Below, in pieces: positions 1-11,946 of a stretch of 64,000 bases of DNA. Numbering within the stretch: the first letter of the stretch is position 1; each line of letters starts with the position of its first letter. The DNA lies in NCBI GenBank assembly GCA_013396655.1, contig WBMV01001233.1, forward strand, positions 186,533 through 250,532, in the 5' to 3' direction. The stretch is from Campylorhamphus procurvoides (taxonomy: Eukaryota > Chordata > Aves > Passeriformes > Dendrocolaptidae). The notes beneath the pieces are model-generated. The model did no database searches, had not been told where the DNA came from, and worked only from the letters and a program-made list of their open reading frames with translations. The translations under genes were made by a program, and so were the position numbers.

Positions 1-419
1 AAAACCTGTGCTTCCACCATTTTAGTTCAGTTTTTTTTTGTCTTTTAATAATTTCATCCGTAACCAGGAATATTGAAAGCATTTCAGTGTAACAAAATAT
101 GTAGGAGAGGAGATCATCACCAATGCTTGTGAAACTGAAGTTATTTGTGGTGACAGCACTAAATGATCTTCTTCACAGTGATGCAATGGAGTGCTTCTGG
201 CTGAGCCAGGGGATGAAATGCACAGGAACAAGATTTTCCAATTCAAGGCTCAGCTTCAAGCAGCAGTAAACTTTTCCCTGACTTGCCCTTTTGTTGTTTT
301 TGCAGCATATTGCACAAGCTTTATGAATATCCATAAAATGGGATTCAGTTAACATAAAAACTAATGTTTCAGCTGTGGACAAACAGTGCTTGCACGACTT
401 CAAGGCCTTTGTTTTTCAC
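1..419. other. Unique AT-rich sequence
   Basis: I see no gene, repeat family or RNA gene here. The short ORFs on the minus strand (74 and 76 codons) are what chance gives and resemble nothing I recognise. Confidence 0.5.
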
Positions 420-632
420 TCTGCAGCACCAGAGAGTAGGCTGGGAATGAGCCAAGGGGATGGGGGTGAACCTAGCTGGAATAGCTGATCCCACCTGACC
501 AAAGGGATATTGCATACCATACAACATCATGTTCAGCAATTAAACTGAGGGGAGTTTTTCTAAAGTATTTCTTGGTTGGACACTGGCTGGGCATTGACCT
601 TGTGGTGGTGGATGACTCCATTTGTACCACTT
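420..632 (+). mobile_element. LTR-A fragment, 5'/middle part (ERV solo LTR)
   Basis: The block around 488-530 has the order 'ctgaccaaagggatat' then 'cataccatacaacatcatg'. It aligns with 20157-20190 in this window (gaccaaagggacgg, ccatgccatacggcatcagg), part of a more complete LTR of the same type. The same U3 segment is familiar from abundant avian ERV LTRs. The LTR stops at about 632, where the 3' end of a CR1 begins, and its 3' part resumes near 935. The 5' edge is blurred by divergence. Confidence 0.65.
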
Positions 633-850
633 ATAGAATCACTGAGGTTGTAAAAACTTCTCAGATCACCAAGTCCAACTGTTAACCTAGCACTGTATTA
701 ACTCAGCATTGTGTTAATCCGCCATGTTCACCACTAAACCATGTCCTCAAGTGCCACTTCCATATTCTTTTTGAACCCTTCAGGGATGGTGAATCTATTA
801 CTTCTCTGGGCAGCTCTTCCAATGCCTAACCAGTCTTCACAAAGCAAATA
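633..850 (-). mobile_element. CR1 LINE 3'-end fragment inserted in LTR-A
   Basis: The plus strand opens with 'atagaatcactgaggttg', followed by the diverged reverse complement of the CR1 3' UTR and ORF2 C-terminus: tcaccaagtccaactgttaa, then ctaaaccatgtcctcaagtg. This is the usual 5'-truncated avian CR1, read on the minus strand. It splits an LTR, so it inserted after the LTR did. The fragment is too short and decayed to keep coding capacity; the 85-codon ORF across it is antisense to CR1. Confidence 0.75.
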
Positions 851-934
851 TAAAACATGTTATAAGAAATATTCACCAATGTTTCTAATAGGTTCCAAAA
901 TCCACCAGAACAGTTTTATAAAGGACAAACTGAA

Positions 935-1102
935 ACAGTTTATATTAAACTTGTTCCTATCTCTCACACTTTCACGTGATCTTTATCTTGTCCCATAAAT
1001 TTTCTTGCTTTTACCCTTCTGATTCTCTCCCCCAGTCCTTTATGAGGAGAGAGCAAGTGTCTGGGTGGAGGCTTTGCTGCCACCCATATAGACCTACCAT
1101 GT
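935..1102 (+). mobile_element. LTR-A fragment, 3' part
   Basis: 'tattaaacttgttc' followed by 'cttttacccttctgattctc' and 'gagagagcaagtgtctgg' is the R/U5-like 3' end of the LTR begun at 420. About 300 bp separate the two halves, of which roughly 217 bp is the CR1 insert. The remaining 85 bp (about 850-935) I cannot assign. The terminal CA is no longer clear. Confidence 0.6.
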
Positions 1103-2229
1103 TCTCAAGACTTTAAAAAAGTTCTGATGAAAAACTGAAATTTAAAAAATTAATAACTTGTGCAAAGCTTTTTTTCAAAGATATAAATACATTTTTTCCA
1201 GCTACATAAACCCATTAAAAATATTAATTTCCTGTAGTCTTAAAAATCCCAAACATTGACATGAATATTAATTGCTTTGTTTGCAACTCCATTTTTACTG
1301 CAGTCAATGGAAGAGTATTCAATGCATTTAGAAAATGCTCTTATACCATAACATGGACAAAGATTTATCCTGTTGCTGTTGCATCTGTATAGTTTACATT
1401 TTTTGCAATATAGTGAGCATACAATAGCTCTTCTTATGGAATGAAAAAATACAGTTTCAGACCAGTTCCAACTAGAATGAAACTCAAATCTCCTAACTAA
1501 AATACTTCATATTGACCTATTAGAGTACATGTCATAAAAATTAACCGTGCCCCAATGTTATTTTTTTATAATTACCAAGGGTGAATAATTTTCTGATATC
1601 CCTGAATTATTTCACATTCGTCTATAATGATTTAGATTTTGGTTTGAGAAAACAAGACATCTGCAATATTCTATAGAAACTTTAGAACAAATAAAGCAAA
1701 TAAAAAGGTAAAAAAGTTGCTCCAGCAGATATTAAACTGCCTGCATAAGAATAGTTGCAATACATTCCTGAAACACAGAGAAGAAAGTACAAGGTCATAA
1801 GATTCTATCCAAATAATTGATTAAGCTGCAATATTTCAAGTTGCTCATTGCAACTGGGTCACTTAGTTCATGAAAAGGAACCAGTGAATTCCATTGTGAA
1901 TATTGCAGCATCCATAACATTCCCCTAAGAAGCTTAGAACTTATATCTTATTTTCAAAAAAATCAAAAAAAACGAAAGAAAACCAAAAAAATCAATCTCA
2001 GAGGATGCAGTCCTGTCAGAACTTCTGTCCATATTAACTGAAGGGTACGAATAATCACATTTGGATCTTCAATTGTTAATATGATGAAGTAGGTAAACAC
2101 TTGCAACCTTGAATAGTTTTACCCATGTCACTGAATTCAGAAATAACTATAGGCTGAAGTTCATCTTACCACACTTGAACAGTTACACATCTGTCTTAGT
2201 TCAAGAGAGAACTAAGATATTACGCTGGC
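1103..2229. other. Unique AT-rich sequence
   Basis: No repeat family, ORF or RNA gene that I can support. A-rich runs at 1965-1990 are simple low-complexity sequence. Confidence 0.5.
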
Positions 2230-2470
2230 CAAGAAATAATCCCTCTCCCTTTAAATTTAGAAAACAGAACTTTAATTAGGGAAAAATATATATAAAGGAA
2301 AAAAAATAACAGTTCTTAACCACAACACACATATATATATATCCAGGAAAAGAACCAAACAACAACAGTCTGCAACAAACCCCTCCACCCCCTATATAAC
2401 AAAAGCAAAACAGTCAAAAGGGTCCTTTTTTGGCTATTTCCCCAAAAGGGGAATGCAATTATATCCACGG

Positions 2471-2485
2471 ACAGTAGGTGGCGCT
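2471..2485 (+). promoter_or_regulatory. CTCF-like core 1
   Basis: The sequence acagtaggtggcgct matches the vertebrate CTCF core CCASYAGRKGGCRSY at 14 of 15 positions; only the first base differs. It is the upstream member of a tandem pair in LTR-C copy 1. Confidence 0.55.
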
Positions 2486-2538
2486 GTGGCACCTCCGTTG
2501 CTCGCTCTCCCTCTCAGGGGTTGCAGTTATATTTACGG

Positions 2539-2553
2539 ACAGCAGATGGCGAT
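2539..2553 (+). promoter_or_regulatory. CTCF-like core 2
   Basis: acagcagatggcgat matches CCASYAGRKGGCRSY at 13 of 15 positions (first base and position 14 differ). It lies 68 bp after core 1 in the same orientation, in the second copy of the unit 'tttacggacagcag'. Confidence 0.45.
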
Positions 2554-3050
2554 GTCGCGCCCAGCCAGCTGGGGTCTCCCCTCAGGCAGTTCCCAGGCTA
2601 GCTCCCGTGAGAGGAGAAGTGGAAAAGCAAGGCAGCAACAGTCCTGTCTTCGCAGGAGCAGGGAAACCGGAGCATTCTCCCACCTCTTTTCCTTATGGCA
2701 AGCTTTGTAGTAGTTATGATCACTCATGGATGAACACAGTTGAGTTGGGAAAGAAAGAAAAGGAACACAAATCCAGTATCCAGTGGTGCTGAGATAGTGT
2801 CTGTGTCCCCGTCCTCCTTGCTCCGACGACAGACTGAGCTCCTGCCTTACGTAGGAAAACTAGAAAAACCAGTTTTTTTCCCCTCCCAGACTTCGGGGAG
2901 ATCAGCACAAAAGCTGTACTTAAGAGAGATAAAATCAAGATACACACATCCTTTGTATCCTCTGTTAACCATCCCCACCACCCCAGGGCATTGGCTCCAA
3001 ACCTTTTTGGAAGGAATTCCCTCTTAGGCTTTGAAAACTCCAACAACATC

Positions 3051-5603
3051 TAATCTAAACAAGTTATATCATTTCTTTCTTCTGGAGTGAGTTCATGGGA
3101 ATCTTTTCTGGATCATACTTCATTTGACTCCAGCAGAGACTCAGGCTAAGTTTTTCTATCACTTGAGTTGAACTTAATAACAATCTGCTGCTGAAGGAGG
3201 TTAATCCATCTCTTCCTACCTTTCCTTGTGGGTTCTTCTTTCTTCTGCCAGAATAAGGGTTAAGGCACCAACACAACCAAGCAGCTTGAAAACTGACCCC
3301 GGTTCTGCTGGGTTTGCTTTAAACTGAGCCTCTTCTCTGGACCAGTGAGAAGTGATTCTGGAACCAGAGATAAGGAGAAGACTGCCCATGTTTTGGCAGA
3401 AGATCTCAGTCAGACTGGCTTGAAATTTTATGGCATAATTGCTCAATTAATTGACTTTGTTAATTGAGTTTATTTAAGATCAAGGTGTTTCTGACAGTGA
3501 TTTGCTTTCCATTCTCCCTCTGGCCTCTCTCATGTTTTCTTCTGCTTTCTTAGTAGTGCTCCATAGTCCTGTGTAAGCACAGAGGTAGTGAGGTGAAATA
3601 CATGTGTGCAATTACATCACCAGGTTGTTCAATTCACTCTACAAGTCAGTCAGGGTTATATCCAAAACCCAGAAGTGAGTGAAAAAAAGGCTGGCGAAGG
3701 GATGGGATGCAAAAAGTGCAGGATCATAACTTGCAGTGGAAATCTAGGTTGCTATCAGCTTCTGCTGCTAATAAACACTAAGGAAAAATATTTAGAAAAA
3801 AAATTGCCTTCCTGAGTTACCTTTCTCTATTATAAAGAAAGAATGGAAAACTAGCTGAGATTATTTAGCTGGGGGTTTTGTGATATGAATCTCCTCCTAT
3901 ATGACAAGAAAGGATGGCGTATGGTTCTTTAATTTGCTTTTTAAAATTCTCTTTAAAAATAATAAATAAATAAATAAAAATAAGAATAACAACACAACAA
4001 AAAGAACACGAAAAAAATAAATCTTCTTTACAGGCAGAGTTTGAAAACTGAATTTCTTGTTGCTGTCTCTTATTTCCCCAACAACTATAAAGGGGCAAAG
4101 GAGAATTTATTTAATGTCTTTGTTTTCTAATGTATAAGCAATTTTAGATTACAGTTATTAACAGACAGTGTTGAGAGATAAATCATATCTTATTCTTTCA
4201 TTAAATAAACAAGATGAGGATATCAAAAATCTGATGTCAGGTAGAAAATATTTCCTTTTTTCTGTGTTTAAATCACTTTGATTTGCCTACTTTATGGCTG
4301 ATTTTGAATAGGATGAGACTTTCAATACGTCCACAAAAAAGCTGCCTTAGAATTTCCACAGTTGTGTCAAATGTGGAATAACAGAGTTAACAGAGTTAAC
4401 ACATGGAAAAGGATGTGGAGAGAAGAAGCTTATGAGCTGAAAAGTGGCTCACAGAGTTCAGCCCACCATTGTGAAACATGGTATTGAGCTCAGGACTGAT
4501 AATATTCATTGGCAGAGGCCACTGTTTAGAAAGAAATGCAGTGTATTACATGGGCTAAGGAAAAAGATTTTGCACTCATCTGTGAAATATGTAAATGCAA
4601 AACAGAGCAAGTAAGATCTTCAGCTGGGTTTTCAGAAGGACAACAAGAAGTGGTTTCTTAGTAGCTGGATTTTCAGAAGATAAATTGGGATATTTTTAAA
4701 TTAAAAGAATTCTTGTACTGAGGTTTCTCAGGAAATCTGGGTTTAGTTATGCCAGAAATGAGGTATGTGATCTGGAGCAAGTCATTCCAGTTAAATTTTT
4801 ATAGAAAAATTATTTTCAGTTATGAACTCAGTTCCATTTCTGTTATTAAAAAAAAAATGTAATTCTTGCCTCTAACTCTTCTTGTGTATTTTAAACAGCC
4901 TTGTCCCCTGGCAGCCTCTTTTAAGGGAGAGAATATTTTTTCTTGTCCTTCTACAAGCGTGATTTCTTTTGCCTTATGTGGGCTCTTGCATTCACATGTA
5001 GATCTAATGCAGGAGGTAAATCTATATTCTATTGCCTGCACAAATTAATCTGCCCTGGACTTATCTGCACCACTGAAATAAAATGAAAAGCAATCATATT
5101 AACACTCATTTTGTGGAGGCATGATATTTTTTGTTCTGGATAGTCAGAATTATCTCATACAGAAAAATTATAAACAAGCTTACTTGAAAACCAAGAGATC
5201 ATGAGCAGAGCTACAGTGTGTATTTAATCAGAACTTCTTTATCCCTGAGCTATAAAAATATTAAAACTAAAATAAACACTTCAGTAAGAAATCCTGAGAT
5301 TCACTCACTAAGGGCTGTTCACTCTACAGTGTTCGTGAACATGTGGAATGGAGATGCCATGCAGTATTAGCTCCTCTGAAGGCCAGGCAAGCTATGCAAA
5401 ACAGAGTATGTACTAGCAAACAGACAGAAGACTTAAAATTTGTTGGGATCGGGAAGAAGACCTACCGGTCCTGGAAGAAAAGGAAAGCGCCAAAAAAGAA
5501 GAATGCCACCAATCCAAATGACATATGGATCGAAATGAGATTGCCCGTGACTGAGTGAAAGAAATTCTGAGTTCTTACAGTTCCTAGATAGGCGGATACT
5601 TAA
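3051..5603. other. Unique sequence, no gene supported
   Basis: AT-rich, with an AAAT run at about 3958-3978. The 71-codon plus-strand ORF at 5343-5558 has a lysine-rich stretch (KKRKAPKKK) and sits just upstream of an LTR. It might be the tail of ERV internal sequence, but I recognise no domain and would not call it a gene. Confidence 0.45.
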
Positions 5604-5996
5604 TGTATTAGATAAGTCATGGAATAGTCATTATTCCATTTGTTATGATTGGTTTACTGTACCCCAGTTCTCCCCGGTTACCTTTTCTCATTGGCTGGTG
5701 GTTTCGCAGGCTTGGTTTCCCCTTCCCATTGGTCAGCCAGTGCCCATGACAATGGCATGTACCCCTATTCCATCTACGGCTGACCACTCCCTGGCTCCTC
5801 CCTAATCTGCCCTTATATGGAAAGCCCCTCCCCTATTTTACCATGTTTGATGTAGACCTGCCCTTGACCCTCCCTCAACTCCGCCCCTGTTCTAGTCCCT
5901 TCTCTACCTACCCTATAAAAGCCGGCGTGTACTTTCAATAAATGGCCATTTTGCCACACCCCATATGCGTTGTGGTCTGTCCCTCTTCTCCATCAG
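5604..5996 (+). mobile_element. Solo LTR with intact-looking promoter and poly(A) boxes
   Basis: A GC-richer block with LTR logic on the plus strand: three ATTGG (inverted CCAAT) boxes at 5648, 5690 and 5728, pyrimidine-rich U3, TATAAAA at 5914-5920, AATAAA at 5937-5942, then a short U5-like tail (ttgtggtctgtccctcttct). The ends are chosen as the nearest TG (5604) and CA (5996). No target-site duplication is visible, so the limits may be off by tens of bases. The order of boxes fits a class I-type ERV LTR. The gap between TATA and AATAAA is very short, so the R region is compact. Confidence 0.6.
5914..5942 (+). promoter_or_regulatory. LTR TATA box and poly(A) signal
   Basis: TATAAAA at 5914-5920 and AATAAA at 5937-5942 lie 16 bases apart. 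Together with the upstream CCAAT boxes they form a complete core promoter on paper. Whether it is active cannot be judged from sequence. Confidence 0.6.
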
Positions 5997-6237
5997 GTCT
6001 GTGTTAAAAATTGACTAAGGTGGACAGGAAATAAAAGTAAGATAGTTAGATTTTAGCTAACCATAAGATAGATGGAAGATATTCTTATGTCATATGCAAA
6101 GGTCTCTGCAGATCCTGGTAGTAGATCCTAGAAAAAAGTGTCTTAAATTAGCAGTGGCGAAAGATCAAAGTGTATAAACACACCCAGCCATGAAATTGTG
6201 TCCACTGAGGTATTGAATCTTTTTAAAAATCTTCCAA

Positions 6238-6268
6238 GAGCCATCTTGGAAGAACACCAAGATGGCTC
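6238..6268. repeat. Perfect 12 bp inverted repeat (hairpin), YY1-like cores
   Basis: gagccatcttgg (6238-6249), a 7-base loop aagaaca, then ccaagatggctc (6257-6268). Both arms contain the AAGATGGC / GCCATCTT core typical of YY1 sites, facing each other. No surrounding repeat explains it. Confidence 0.7.
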
Positions 6269-9119
6269 AAATTAAAGAAAGCAATTATGCTGTGTCACTA
6301 CTATAAATTTTTGATGCTTTATATATTAAATACGTTTTCTATATTGATAAAAAATTTCCCTAAGGGACAATGTATTTGAGCATTTATATATGTAATATGG
6401 TATATAACAATGTAAATATAACAGTTTGGAAGGGAAAATAATCCAACAATAATACAGGATTAGAAGGAGATAAGTGGAAGTAAAATGAATGCAATTTTTA
6501 ATTGAAGGTAAATTAACATATTTTATTTCTGCTATATTTCCTTATTTTATCACCAGCTTCACTACCCACCTGTTCCCTGATTTCAGTTCTTGCCTTCTTA
6601 TAGGTCCAAATCCATAAATGAATCATCTTCATCTGCTGCTGGCGTTCATTTGCCCTCCTGCTTAAGACCTGGCTCCAATTCCCTTTTAAAAACCTGTGGA
6701 AACACAATACAGGTAAAAGGCCAATCAGTTCAGGCAGGAACAATCACTGCTTTGGCTTAAGGGTATGGCTGCCAGCCATAAGCACATCTGTCATATTGCT
6801 TTGAAGAAAGTGAAGCTTCATATAGGGCCAGAGATTCATTTGCATAATCTCTTTGACAATAAGTGACAGAACAGCAATAAGGTCTATTTTGGACTATAAA
6901 AAATTGTGAGCTGTGAGAAACGAAGGTGAAGTGGGAATAATAAGACAAATATTGAAGTGGAAATAAGAAAGAACAGATGGGGTAGACAAATCAGATATCT
7001 GCATAGTGGAAAAAATATTATATACAAATGCGTATTCTGAAAATGGGCACGTTTCTACTATGTAGACATTTCTGAATAAAGTGAGAGCACTAGAAAATTG
7101 AAATAGCAGAGGAAGATCAAAAGATGAAGCCATTTGGGAGTATAAAAACAACTATAAGACAGTGCATGGGGTTCTGCTGAGGAAAACAAAGAACACATTA
7201 ATTATATGGCAACGGTTATCATGTGAGTGTTAGGAAAGTTGAAAATGTGGGACCTTTAGCCAGATCAAGACTACTTTGTATTTAATAATATTGTACAATA
7301 ATGAGTGATCCATGCACAGCAAATCAATGTTTAAATGTTTAAAGAATTTATTCTTTTAATATCCTTACAATGTAAAAATATTCAGAACTGTATGTATATT
7401 CACATTACGTACATCCATTACATTGCTTATAACACTGAAATGCATGTTGTCATTATAATTAGAGAATATTTAATTTTTCCTTAAATTTGCTAAACACATT
7501 GTTGATATTGATGTTGTTTAAACTTTGAATTATTGGCAAATGTCACAATTTGAATTGTCTTTTTTAATAGGTCAGATAAATCAAATGCTTTTATTTCCAG
7601 AACTTGATTATCAAATGTGTTCACAACAGATTCATTCGCAACCACAAAAAAAAATTTCTGAAAAAATGTGTGTAAGCAAAATACAATAGTGCATAGGAGG
7701 TACAATGTAGTTGCATTTTTATCCATAAGTACCTCAGTGTGACAGGAAAACAAAAGCACAACTAATGCATCCAGTATGTCAGATCATAGCTACCATCAGC
7801 CATCAAGCCCCTTTGGTGATTTACTCTGTTGGTGGAGTGAACTCATATGTTGGCCTGTCTCTTGAAGATCTGTCTAACTAGGGATGGCCTCTCTAATATT
7901 ACATGCACTTTTCTTTGTGCCTTAGTCTTAGGAAAATAATACGGATATAACCTGCTTTCAGCATGCAGATCAACTTTTCTTTGCTCTTGTGAACTTTCTG
8001 AACATATTATTGCAAATTGTTGAAACACTCTTGTTGACTGGAACAAATTCCATGTAATCAAGGATAATTGCTGTACAATGGCAAATGAACATTTATTGGA
8101 AGCTTGTGCGCCCCTGATCCAAAAAATGAGCTATCAAGACATCAGTACAAATAAAGACAATATTTAACTTGATCTGCAGACCAACTTGTTCCATTTATGG
8201 GGCAGCCAACATTCAAGCATCTATTGAATGTGTTTGAAGCAAATAAGAATTCAAGTTGCGTTAGAGTTCTTATTCAATCTATGCTTTAAACAGTGTGAAT
8301 AGAAGTATATTTAAAGTGCTAAAAGGACAAGAAATCATAGGTCATATACTTGCATAATGACAAGGGATTTCTGTTTCCCTCCTGGGCTTCCACCACCTGT
8401 CTCAGGCTTGAGTCTATAATCTGATTGTCTTTAATTGCTATTTTCTCTTTCGGCTATACCTGCTGGCCAAACTATATATATTATATCTATATTATAATTA
8501 ATTAAATAAATATTTGCTTATTTTCACATTTCTAAATGGAAGAGTTAGGCTTGTGGCTGAAAAATAAAACAAACAAAACCCAACAGAAAAAGGACCCAAA
8601 CCAGAATAAACCCTTTTACTCACAAAGAAGACCTTGATGTATTTGTGATTTTCTGGGAGGAAAAAAAAATAAATAAAAAAAAGCATGTGACCTGAGAGCT
8701 TTAGAATTATATTCTACTTTTAATATGATACTACGTAGTATGATTCTATGGTGTCTTCCTTGATTTCATTTATTTTTTATAAGATCATATGATAAATTTG
8801 GGGTATTTTTTTAACTTCTAGAATAAAAGTAACTAAACATAGTACTTTGCACACATTGTGCCTGAAGAGATAGGCTACTCATCCAGATGACACCTTACCT
8901 CCTTTCAAGGCCAGTTAGAGACTTTGTAGCAGCCAAAGTAAATGAGAATAGCAAACATAACACATTTTTACTAAGTAGAGTAGTACCTGATGGCCAGTAC
9001 TGCTGTATTCAATATATAGTTGATATGAATTATATTTCTTTTGCCTGCAAATGTCTCCAAATACACAAAAGACACACCAGAGTGGAAGAAACTGACTTGT
9101 ATACAAAGCCATTCATAGA

Positions 9120-9270
9120 CATGACTGTTTTTAATAGGAAAAGCTCACAAAAACCTAACCAGTCAACAAAACAAAAGCCTTCCAAAAACATAACAAAGGG
9201 CAAAAATACAACAATCCAAACAAAACCAAAAAAAAAAAGCAAAGCCCACAAAAACCACAATACAAAAGCT
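9120..9270. repeat. A/C-rich low-complexity tract
   Basis: Runs such as aaaccaaaaaaaaaaagc and repeated CAAAA words give strong strand asymmetry. The antisense ORF here (9030-9260) is phenylalanine/leucine/valine-rich only because of this. Confidence 0.7.
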
Positions 9271-11040
9271 AATCTGTATTAAGCATTATGTGATATCTGC
9301 TATACTCAGCATGAATGACCCTTTAAAAAATTATTTCAGTAAGACACAGTGCTCTAATGGCCCATGAAGTGGCACTTTGTAAATAAATACAAACAGTGGA
9401 GGCAAGGACTTAATCAGATCTCTAGCTTCCCTACCCTTTGTTGAAATAACATTCTTCAGCAACCTCACCAGCCTGTCTACACACCACACTGACATTTTTT
9501 CAGACCCTCGAACACTGTTTGTCTCTTTCTCAAACCCTTGTGATATGCAGGAATGCTCTAGGCACTGAACAAGTCAAGAACCCCTCCCGGTATTTGACTA
9601 TTTTCATTGAGAGATTTTCCTTTAATCAAAATAAATAGGCTGTTTCATGCCAAAAGTGATCTTATTGACAGATCTTAAAAATGTTAAATGAGCAACCTGT
9701 TCTGTAAATGTTGCTTTTCTAATTTAAAATCATTACAGCACTGGAGCGTTGACATGGTGTTATTTATTATAATTTCTTGTTTTGTTAGTGTAAGTTATTC
9801 CCATGATTTCTTCTTTGATTTTAGCTTTATTTAAAATCATTAGCACAGCATTTATGGTTATATTTGCAATTCTCACAGTGAACCAATACATGGAAGTGAT
9901 GGAAACCAATACTCTTTTAATACTGGTTTTGGCATTTGCTAAATTAAATCTTGTAACTTTTCAATATTCAACAGATTTGTGTTTCTAAGTTAGTCCTTTA
10001 CTAGATTTTACATTTCCCTTGGTATTCAGCTATTTCTATTTTTTTCTGTGTTAATTCATAACACATATAATGAAAAATTAACTACAGTCATAAAATATAG
10101 TGAATAACTATCTGATATAACATATGGATACATAACATTTTAGCATAAAATCTTGGGGTTTTAAACTTTGCTATGTTTCCAAGAGCACCCATGGTTTTGC
10201 ACTCCAATTATTTTAAAATATATTTTTATATATAATATGTTGAGATTATTCTATAGCAAAATAAGTATTACTGAGCAGAACAAGTTCATGATCATTTAAA
10301 AAAATTTAAAAATGAGAGGTGTATAAAGAAAAGCGGTTTCATTGCTGAAGTGTCAACTGCCCTTGATGCATACATTACATGTTTTTATATGGAAAATTTC
10401 AAGAATGTGCTTTGAGAGGAGATCTAAAACAGAATTGATGACTTTTATGTTGTTGATTTAGCTAAGAGCCTTCTGAAATCTTTACAATTTATGTTTAATT
10501 TCAGCCTCAGGGAAACCAAAAAGCTGTAGTCTTTATGTGCAGGTAATAGTATCATTGTAGTAGTTAATTTCTGATATTATTCAGTCTCATTTATTTTTAT
10601 GTAGTTATATCACTGATAAATAATATTAATGAATGTAAGGGACTAACACAGTCTCCTGTTATATAATCAGTAAAATGGCTCAAAAATATTTTTGAAAATT
10701 TCAGAAATCTGAGTGTCTTTTATAGTTTTTGAATCAAGACAATAGAAAAGACAATGTATGTGTATTTATTTATAAACATTACAAAACTGAAGATTTTATG
10801 ATAATTGGTGTGTATGTACCATCTCCATACATTGTGGAGAAAAAAAAAATTAAACATTAAAGTTATTTATTTTTAAAACCAAACAATATCACCACTTTTT
10901 TTTTCTCCCAATATGATTTTTTCTTATTTTTGTAAGTTTTTAATGCAACCTTTATTCAACATAGAAAGTTTTCATTTGCAAATTTGTAGTACTTCAAATT
11001 ATGCCATTTACTGTGTAAACATATAAAATGATTAATTTGC

Positions 11041-11150
11041 ACCACCACCACCCCAGTAAAAAAACCCAAACAAAACAAAGAAACAAACAAAAAAACAAAT
11101 ACCACCAAAATAAAAAAACCCAAAACATAACAGCCCAAGAACAAAATCCC
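11041..11150. repeat. CAC run and CAAA-rich low-complexity tract
   Basis: A short (CAC)n run at 11041-11052 is followed by aaac / caaa words to about 11150. Simple sequence, no gene. Confidence 0.7.
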
Positions 11151-11946
11151 CACAAAACCAGAATCAATAATACAGAAGATTTAGTTTGTTTATTTTACTA
11201 CAGAAAAAACAGAAATTATCCATCTTCAGAAACACAGAACAAATACACTAAATAATATATACTGTAGGCTTTCCCTGCTAGTAATCTCACAGTCTTGTTA
11301 AGATCATGGTAAATCTCCATCAATATTTCTTACTCTGTTTTACTGTTACAAATTTTTCTAGAGGATTCCTAGTTTTCATAGTCATTGGGATGAACCTAAT
11401 AACTGTTATTTTCCTTTCCTTTTTTTTTTGTTTTGTTGGGGGGTTGGAGTTTTTGGTGGTTTTTAAAAAAGTTATTATATTTCACAGTGCTGTGCATATA
11501 ATATTGTGACGAATATCTGATTCCTTCCATGAAACTAAAGGGCAGGCAAATCTGGACACCTCCAGGAAAGCAGGGCTTCAGCACACGTAACATTAACTTC
11601 AAAAGACAAATATCACCACTCCAAACAACTCCCCCCTCCCCCCTCCAGCTTTCCTCAGCTGATTATGATGTCATCACAAATGCAAATGCTAGCCCTATAC
11701 AAGCTCTTATGAAGTAAAAGAATTCTTTCCTAGCCAATAGCAGTACACTGTGTGATCAGGGATATTTATGGTCTGTTTTGCTTGTTAACTTTGTTTTGCT
11801 GTCATATATATCCATGTCTATATTTTAGGGTTTCATAACTGTCCCTTCTGAGACTTGATGTAAAAAGTGACTATATGTAGGCACATCTGTATCTCTTGTC
11901 TACATACAGATGTACACAGAAAAAACCCCAGAAAAACAGTCTTGGT

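Larger units (their letters stand above)
2230..3050. mobile_element. LTR-C copy 1 (ERV LTR carrying paired CTCF-like cores)
   Basis: A GC-rich island in AT-rich DNA that shares its order of motifs with 12980-13700: an 'acagttctta' block, a TA-dinucleotide run (2330-2342), then two tandem units of the form gcagttatatttacggacag followed by a CTCF-like core (2471-2485 and 2539-2553). The shared architecture at two sites about 10.7 kb apart shows a dispersed repeat. An ERV LTR is the best reading (island size, absence of coding sequence), but I cannot see clean TG/CA ends or a target-site duplication, so edges and orientation are uncertain. The overlapping 64-109 codon ORFs lie in several frames and are not genes. 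Confidence 0.6.
5997..11946. other. Long unique AT-rich stretch
   Basis: About 6 kb with no repeat family or gene I can support. It contains a perfect 12 bp inverted repeat at 6238-6268 and A/C-rich low-complexity tracts at about 9120-9270 and 11041-11150. The 131-codon ORF at 8887-9282 owes its C-terminal half to the A-rich tract (K/T/N/Q-rich), so it is compositional. Confidence 0.5.

Noticed and set aside
5343..5558. ERV env or gag tail upstream of the 5604 LTR
   Set aside because: A lysine-rich 71-codon ORF without any recognisable retroviral motif; position alone is not enough.
6238..6268. microRNA precursor
   Set aside because: The stem is only 12 bp, far shorter than a pre-miRNA stem, and the flanks do not extend it.
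8887..9282. 131-codon plus-strand ORF rich in K, T, N and Q
   Set aside because: Its second half is an A/C-rich low-complexity tract; no domain or start context.
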